Positions 56,056 to 64,000 of a DNA stretch of 64,000 nt are shown here, piece by piece (the first letter of the stretch is position 1; each line of letters starts with the position of its first letter). A model generated the notes under the pieces. That model was not told the origin of the DNA. It worked only from the letters and a program-made list of their open reading frames with translations, and made no database searches. The DNA is taken from contig CM055099.1 of assembly GCA_029204225.1 (NCBI GenBank), forward strand, positions 61,845,753 to 61,909,752, read 5' to 3'. Made by a program: the position numbers and the translations under genes. This DNA is from Diphasiastrum complanatum. Its lineage: Eukaryota > Streptophyta > Lycopodiopsida > Lycopodiales > Lycopodiaceae.

Positions 56056-56256
56056 ACAGTCCCCCCTTTTTTCTAAACCCTGACACTTTTTTTTTTCAAA
56101 TTTTTTTATCCTAAATTACCCTAGTAAAAGGGGTTTTTAATTGAAAAAAAAATAATAAAAAATATTATTATTATGGTGCCGCCCTGGTACCGCGGGTCTG
56201 AGGGCGGCACCATAATGGCGGTACCATGGGGTATTATGATATATATATATATATAT

Positions 56257-56479
56257 CTAAGGAAGCGGATGGCGGACGTTGTCCGGTTGTTTTTTTTTTT
56301 TTTCTTTTTAAATTTTTTTAAAAAAAAAATTCAAAAAATGGCGTCCGGACCCTCGGACGCATCTTTTTTTTTTTTTGTTTTATTCTTTTAAATAAAAAAA
56401 AAATTGGATGCGTCCGACGCGTCCGGGTCCGGACGCCGGACGCGGACGCGGGCAATCCGGCCCTGACCCTCATCCCTGA
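56257..56479. mobile_element. Short non-autonomous family-2 hAT-like element
   Basis: Runs from CTAAGGAAGCGGATGG to GACCCTCATCCCTGA, 223 bp, with (TA)n on both sides, so a TATATATA target duplication is possible but cannot be distinguished. The interior is poly-T/poly-A with GGACGC repeats. It sits between the ends of hAT copies 6 and 7. Confidence 0.75.
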
Positions 56480-56500
56480 TATATATATATATATATATAT

Positions 56501-57183
56501 CATAGTGTCCCTTGGTACCGCTGGTATGGTACCGCCGGTACCATAACAGTGATACCGCCAGTACGGTACCGCCCTGGGATCCGCGGTACCATTTTTTAAT
56601 ATTTTTTTTTGATATTTTTAATATTTAATTATTGCCTTTTACCTACTTTGCAAAATAGGTTAAAAAAATGGAAAAAAAAGGGTTCTGGGTGTAAAAAAGG
56701 AGGGTACAGTACATGGTGCAGGGGACAGGTGCAACAACACATGGGCACTGTGGGTGAGCAGACCATGGGGCCAATGAGAGAGCAACACAGGGGGGCAGGT
56801 ACAGAGGTACATGGAGGGATGATGGGGATGCACATGGTCGATTAGGCTGTGGGGATAAATAGGCACGCACAATGCCATTGTGAGAGGCATTTTCAGAGGC
56901 TGTGAGAGAGCCAGTGATAGCCAGTGAGAGAGCCAGCGAGAGGCAGTGACAGGCTGTGAGAGGCTGTTTGAGAGCCAGGGTGCTGTGAGAGGGTGTTCGA
57001 GGACCAGGGTGCTGTGAGGAGAAGGTCGATCGAGATGGCAGAGCGCATACCATCGAAGGCAGAGGGCGAAGCCAGGAGGAAGCTTGAGGAAGATATCCGA
57101 AGGCACAACGAGAGACATCGGAAGCAAGAGGCAGACATTGCAGAGATGCTGCGACAGACTCGGCAGAGACACCCAGAGTTGCA
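56501..57183 (+). mobile_element. Family-1 hAT transposon, copy 7, accessory end only
   Basis: Starts CATAGTGTCCCTTGGTACC after (TA)n, with GGTACCGCC palindromes, one promoter unit, TATA at 56855-56862 and the start of the accessory gene. Homology ends at about 57183 inside that gene; the following sequence is unrelated. Confidence 0.85.
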
Positions 57184-57232
57184 GATCCCCGATCGTACAT
57201 GCATGGTACCTTCGACTTGCAATCCGAATTGA
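57035..57232 (+). pseudogene. hAT accessory gene MAER, copy 7, 3'-truncated
   Basis: MAERIPSKAEGEARRKLEED, RRHNERHRKQEADIAEMLRQ and TRQRHPEL are intact; then unrelated sequence supplies about 15 codons and a stop at 57230-57232. The frame is also open upstream to 56993, but the ATG at 57035 is the one conserved in all copies. It retains the charged helix but not the LDLDEQIG block. Confidence 0.7.
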
Positions 57233-58740
57233 TGCTGAGTTTTTGAGGTTAGCTTGCCCTCGCGAGGCTGCGACCTTTGTCCCTCGTAACATGATATAAG
57301 AATGCGGGTTAGGATTTTGTGGATCATATTATTTAATTTTGAATTATTATTCACTAAAACTTTGTTTTTTTGCTTTTTCTTGATATTATTTTACAGGAAA
57401 TCTCTTATATGTATATGCATATCTCATGTACACGCACATAGTTCCTTGAAGTTCATGATTAGCTCGTTTTGAATGTTGTTTCATTTAATGTGTGAGGAAG
57501 CCCCATTCGTCAATTGAAACATACTTCTAACTGTGTTAATTACTTAACTGATTATTATTTTGACTGTCCAAAACATGATAAAACATGGTGGGCCTGAAAT
57601 GTTCATGTGTGTATGGGTGCGTGTGCACCACAATCACTTGTTTATGTTTTTGGATCCTTCATACCGTGTTTCAAATGATGTTCAAAACATAAATAAAAAA
57701 TAAAGGATATGCTAAAAATAATCCCTGAAAAAAGTATTTGGAAAAAAAAGCATCTTACTTTGAATGCTAAGAAAGTACAACACCTAGACAAGTACATATA
57801 TACATTCTTACATATTCACTTATACATGCATGCATGCAAAAAATATATCAATACATACATATATAGACAAAATCTGCTTCAAAAGTATGCAATGTATTTT
57901 GCTTGTAACACTCTAGGTTTGAACGCAAATTACAAGCCTTTAACCAAGGCTTGTATTGAGAAATTGGTCATGTTCTATTGTCCTTAGATGTTAATTACGT
58001 GTATTTTACTTGTTGCCAGGTTATGGAAGTTCCCTTTGTCATGCTTGTGTGAAATAGAGCAAGCTCTATCAAGTGTTCCAAACGTGCAGGTAACTACATC
58101 TTCAACTTATAACTTGTGTGAAGATCTTTGAGTTGTTGATATTCAGTAAGTTTTGCAATGTTACTAACTTCACTTATTTCAAATAAGCCATTTAGGGGTG
58201 GTGAAATAATAAACATCAATGAAAGTGATATGAATCATTTGTATTATACATACTTTTGAAACCTTTGAGAAGTTGACGAGTGTTTTCATCCTATGGTATG
58301 ACCTTTGTTTGCTAGTTTTCTTGGGGCATAAGCAATTTTGATTGTTATACATTAATTTGAATAATTTGTGTGTTCATTTTGTCTATGTGGAATGTAATGT
58401 TTTTGCAAGGTTGATTTGCTATATTTGTATCGAACTATTGTTTAAGCAAGTACACTTTTCATTGTTTTATTAATTTAATGTTTTGACATTAAGTTATGGA
58501 CTCTCTAATGTAGAATTAGTAGAAGAGCACTTCAAAATAAAGTCATTTGCTTAACATTTCTTTTAGTAATATGATAGCCTTTCATAAGCAATTTTTACAT
58601 CCGTTAGAATCTTTATAAACTCCTCCTTATGTTTTAGTATAGGATTCCTCTCAAAGCTATTACAAACTCTTGGAGATTACCATTTTTTGAACCGTCATTG
58701 TTTCATAAATGTGTACAATGATCGGGATGTTGACCACAGC
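57184..58740. other. AT-rich region with one candidate exon
   Basis: No element recognised. 58020-58089 is exon-like: acceptor TTACTTGTTGCCAG, 70 nt reading LWKFPLSCLCEIEQALSSVP in one open frame, donor GTAACT. I do not recognise it, and no partner exon is evident. Confidence 0.45.
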
Positions 58741-59096
58741 CAGTCACATATTACACTTTTCTTTCAGAAAGGAGTTAGGGAGGATACTTCGGACAGTGAG
58801 ATTGACATTCCAGCTCGATGACCGAAGCTCTAGCATCTTCTATTCTATTCTATTCTTTGTCAAAATGGTGACCCCATGATCCCTGGTAATTACCGCACTA
58901 TCATAATTGGGCATGTTCTCACGAAGTATATGGCACCATCCTTCAGTCTGCAGTTAGTACGGAGGTAGAGTCTAGGAGATTGCATGCACCAGGTCATGCA
59001 GGGTTCCGTGCCCACTATTCCACCACTGATCATATCTTCACCCTTCGAGCTCTTATCGAGGAAGCTAAGCACAAGAGGGAAAAGGCTTACTGTTAG
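58741..59096 (+). pseudogene. LINE fragments (C-terminal piece, then RT piece)
   Basis: 58768-58821 reads QKGVREDTSDSEIDIPAR and stops, matching the C-terminal end of the LINE at 3041-5618. After a (TTCTA)n run (58837-58856), 58861-59096 reads DPMIPGNYRTIIIGHVLTK and, in a shifted frame, GFRAHYSTTDHIFTLRALIE and EKAYC before TAG. A C-terminal piece ahead of an RT piece means two separate fragments or a scrambled copy. Confidence 0.7.
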
Positions 59097-59292
59097 TTTC
59101 CTAGCATCAAGGCTAAAGCTTCACTGCTAAAAAATATCTATGCTTGTCGAGAACGTGTGGAACATCATGCTAATGTTTTGAAGTTGTCTTCTATGGGAGA
59201 TGCATCATGAGAATGCCCTTCCTCTCTTTCTAGGTGATTTTATGTTCTCTTGAATTGTAACAATGGAATGGATATCTGATGATTTAGGCATG

Positions 59293-60680
<1,388 letters not shown>

Positions 60681-63600
60681 TATTAATGTCTGTTGGGTGC
60701 CCAAGGATACATAAGACAGAAGAAATAAGTACATATCTCGTAGGAACACTGTCCATGTCGGACAACATAAAAATCTAGTCATAAAAAAAGAAAAACATAT
60801 AAGAGCTTAACCTCCAGCCCTAAAGAGGGTACATGTGCAAGAGCTTAACCACCTGCTCTGCTGAGGAAGTAAAAAGGAAGAATAAAATATCAATCTTGGA
60901 AAAAACGTCTGATACCCATAGAAGCTGTGATCCGTGGTTGGTGTTGAGGAGCTTTGGTAGCTTTGGAGGCTCGTGTAAATCTGGCAGGAGGTGGTGGCTT
61001 AATGCGTTGGGCCTTCGCCCTCACTGGTATGACTGCCTCGTCATTTGATAGGTCATCGTGCTTAGGCCTATGAAAGAAGCTAGTGTTAATGCGTTGGGCC
61101 TTCGCCCTCACTGGTATGACTGCCTCATCATTTGATAGGTCATCGTGCTCAGGCCTATGAAAGAAGCTAGTGATAAGAGGCTGGCCATAATCAGTAGTAT
61201 CCTTCGAAGGTGTCAAAGAGGCTCTCAACTTAAGCATCTCTCGTAGTAAAAGGCAACACGTCTGGGATCCTAATACTCCAAGAAGGTACTGAGGGTAATG
61301 GGGGTGTCCCGATATAAACAATGATATCGACCACGTATCTCATAGTATGTAGGGCATGTGAAGATAAAATGGAACCATCCTCCACTACACCCAATGTGCA
61401 TAACTGACAGATCCGATGCTCTCTCGAAATGCCTGAATATCTGCCTGTCTCAATAGCAAGCTGGTGCGAAGAGACTCGTAGCTGTCCCAACCTATACCGG
61501 AGCCCAAAAGAAAGAGGAAGAGATAGATATAAAGGTCTAATAGGAAGTCCTAGACTGTCTCTACGTAAGATATGTGCGCCATAAAAGATAAGCTTGACCC
61601 TGTCATGATCAGGACGATCCCATAGTATGTGGCAATAGCTACGATACAACTGCTATCTGATAAATGCATGAGTTCCCTGTGGGAGATCCAGCATCGAGAA
61701 GCTCCATGCCTGGAAGAAGGTAGCCACATCACCATACCAGGAAGATCTAGCCTGCTGTCCAGCTATAGCTCGAGAAGAGGTAAGTGTTGCCATCGCGTAT
61801 CTATGAGTATCCATGGTCTCAAGTCGATGTAGAAAGGTAACAATCTGAAACAAAGCCTCTACCACCATGGGAAGTGAAGCGAATTCTGCCAAAAGGATCT
61901 CATGAGGAACTGATGGCTTCGCACGAATCATCCTCCCTAACATGGTGATCTGTAGGCGAGTGATATCTCTCCAAGTACCCTGAGATGATCCTGGGCACTA
62001 GACCTCCGCCGAGTGCATAGCCTTTGGCAAGACCGCGGTAGAGAAAAGGTGGTCTCTAGAAGTAGGATCATGAATATGGTAAGTTAGTACACACTCTCTC
62101 TCCATATGTAGCAAGGCAGCATGCCCCTTACGCAGGCGAGATAGAGCAGTAGAGCGGAAAGTGAGTAAGGGACCGATGAATAGTAGAGCGGAAAGTGAGT
62201 AAGGGACCGATGAATAGTACATAGGTGTATGAGGTAACAATCTCCAGCGGTTGTCCATCATAATAGAATGTGTCATCTCTCATATGCTACCGGTTAGTGT
62301 TAAACACCATGACCTTGGTCTTAGCAATATTCACGATCAGGCCCCACACTAAGCAAAAGCCATAGAGAGCATCAAGATGTCGCTGTAACCCAGAGGTTGA
62401 AGAGGATAGCAATGCCACATCGTCCGCATACAGTAGGATAGAAATAATAACATCAGCAAGTGGACATCCATCACCACCCTCCTCCTTGATGATCCGCTCT
62501 AGATCATCAATGTACAATGCAAAAAGAGTGGGAGAGAGTGGACATCCCTGCTTGACCCCAACTGTGCTTTGGATAAAAGACGACCAACTGTTGCCATCTC
62601 TGAAGCGTGCTAATACCCTCTCATATAAGGTGCTGATAGTCATGATGATATCTTGTGAAAAACCAAGTGAGGATAAGCGCTGAAGTAGCAGGTGCCGTGG
62701 AACTGAATCAAAGGCCTTGCGGAAATCCACAAAGCAGCACTATACTCTCCGTCTCTGATGTCGAGCTTCATCTATGATGCACCGTAGGACAAATGCATGA
62801 TCAATAGTAGAATATCCGGGTTTGAAGCCATCCTGTCCAAGAGCAAATAACTCGTCTGACTCCACCTGGGATCATTTGGTCAGAGGTGAAAAGAGAGAAT
62901 GTAGCGGGTCAAGTGATAGGGGTGGGGGCGGCATCTGTAGTGTATAAGCGAGTAGCATATTCCACCCAAGAGTTGATATCAATGGGTGAAATTAAAGAAG
63001 ACTTCTTAAAAAAGAGTTTCTAGAAAAGAGAGGAGGAAGAGAAAAGGGATTCTATAAGCTTCTGACCATCTCTTGTTAGATAGGCTTTTTTCGTTTTATT
63101 GACTACATGACGATACTGCTTCTGTACTTGCACCAATAGATTGGGGGAGTGATGCATGGCCAATACCACCTGTTTATGTAAGGTGTGGCAATCAGGTCAT
63201 ACCATCAGTTATAGGTCTTTCGGTGAGTGGAATATGTCTTATGGGGAAAGGCCTGGGTGGCGGCTTGTTTGAGGGAATGTGACAAGAAGCTAGCTTGTTG
63301 CTCAATAGAAGAGGAGAAGGGAAAATCTTCCAAAAGAGTGTTGAGCGTGAGGGTGTATTGTGGGATGAGCTGTGCACGAAAAGAAACACTAGGCTTAGCG
63401 GTCTTGGGTCTAGTGGTTGGAAGGGGTGAAGTCTGACCAACAGAGAGTAAGAGCAGCGAATGATCAGCTAAGGTGGGAGAGAGAATGGTAAAGTTATGAA
63501 TAAGAGGAATCAAGGCTGGCGAGCCAATGAAGTAGTCCACCACACTATGCCCACCTTCATGGGGATGACAAGTGAAAGCTGCTGAATCTGGCCACTACGA

Positions 63601-64000
63601 TAAACCATTCAGAATAACCAAGGAATGTGCCTTAGTAATCCTGAGTAGCTGCTCACCAAATGTTGTAGAAGGGGTAGCCCCATCATGAGAAGTTCGCTCA
63701 AGACCTGTATCCAAAATATGAAGCTGGAGATAATCCGTGACTGCATGAAATTCCGTCTGTTTGGTGGCCGTGCGTGCGTTAAAGTCCCCCGCTAAAATTA
63801 CATATCCCCTGAGAGAAAAGATGGCAATATCCTCTGACAAAACCTGAAAAGGGTCTCCACCATAGTCTGCAAATGTCGAGGTCTGAGGAGCAATATAACA
63901 TACTGCCAAGAAGATATCTCTGGCCAAACCTAAAGAATGCCCAACTAATTGTAGCCATATAAAACGTGCATACGGGTCTTGCTTAACCATCTTAAGAGTA
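60681..64000 (-). pseudogene. LINE ORF2 and 3' end, near full length, leaves window
   Basis: Minus strand from the edge: endonuclease with AGDFNARTATKQTEF (~63760-63800), MVDYFIGSPALIPLI and LADHSLL (~63450-63543); reverse transcriptase with MDFRKAFDSVPRHLLLQRL, STVGVKQGCPLSPTLFALYI and YADDVALLSSS (YADD about 62417-62428); C-terminal RICQLCTLGVVEDGS and a GAQ-free basic tail. The 3' end has a degraded hairpin (60697-60710) and GACATTAATA. Lesions: stops and frameshifts between endonuclease and RT (62740-63200), an in-frame 87-bp tandem duplication (61001-61174) and a 34-bp tandem duplication (62148-62215). It inserted into the LINE at 59293-60528. Confidence 0.85.

Larger units (their letters stand above)
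52057..56238 (+). mobile_element. Family-1 hAT transposon, copy 6, internally deleted, with solo LTR
   Basis: The left end CATAGGTATCACGGTATTAG follows (TA)n and the end of copy 5. The right end at 56238 is accessory type (GGTACCATGGGGTATTATG). The transposase lacks the catalytic part, the tail is interrupted by a 451-bp LTR (54257-54707), and the accessory gene is on the minus strand. It is the most diverged copy, with more transitions. Confidence 0.85.

Overview
The window looks like a repeat-saturated nuclear segment of a land plant. The evidence is plant-type TTTAGGG/CCCTAAA motifs, a Ty3/gypsy element with a tRNA-Met type primer site, DUF659-type hAT transposase genes with ~100-bp GT-AG introns, and long AT-rich gaps. 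The lineage cannot be fixed from the sequence. No intact host gene, rRNA, tRNA or CRISPR array was found; nearly everything recognisable is a mobile element or its debris.

The dominant feature is one hAT-like DNA transposon family (here family 1), present as seven copies: 6015-10031, 14902-20105, 30850-37486 (the only end-to-end one, 6.6 kb), 45014-48411, 48553-52014, 52057-56238 and 56501-57183, plus an orphan end at 14711-14859. It carries two convergent genes. A four-exon transposase (BED finger, proline-rich linker, DUF659 core, hAT dimerisation domain, long acidic/proline tail ending in two AT-hooks) starts at one end. A small charged accessory gene (here MAER, about 120 codons) starts at the other end behind a promoter built from 85-bp CCAAT-containing repeats and a TATA box. 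Both ends carry GGTACC-based palindromes and most lie in (TA)n tracts. Copy 1 keeps an open transposase core but lost its tail to a Ty3 insertion. Copies 4, 5 and 6 are internally deleted. No accessory gene is intact here.

Layout: 1-1206 Ty3/gypsy pol remnant and LTR; 2930-5618 minus-strand LINE debris; 5764-5976 short family-2 element; 6015-14859 hAT copy 1 with a Ty3 element inserted in its last exon; 14902-20105 hAT copy 2, broken at a Ty3 integrase fragment (to 20642); 20643-23400 AT-rich; 23401-39577 bounded by a possible third pair of hAT ends (CATAGATGC) and containing a decayed related transposase, a plus-strand LINE (26031-30118), microsatellites and hAT copy 3; 39998-41000 a strong hairpin and two likely exons of an unrecognised gene; 43560-57183 a run of hAT elements separated mainly by (TA)n; 58741-64000 nested LINEs.

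Functionally, copy 1 could at most supply transposase core, while copies 4-6 and the short family-2 elements would depend on enzymes made elsewhere. The LINE, Ty3 and hAT insertions nest in one another and record successive waves of activity.
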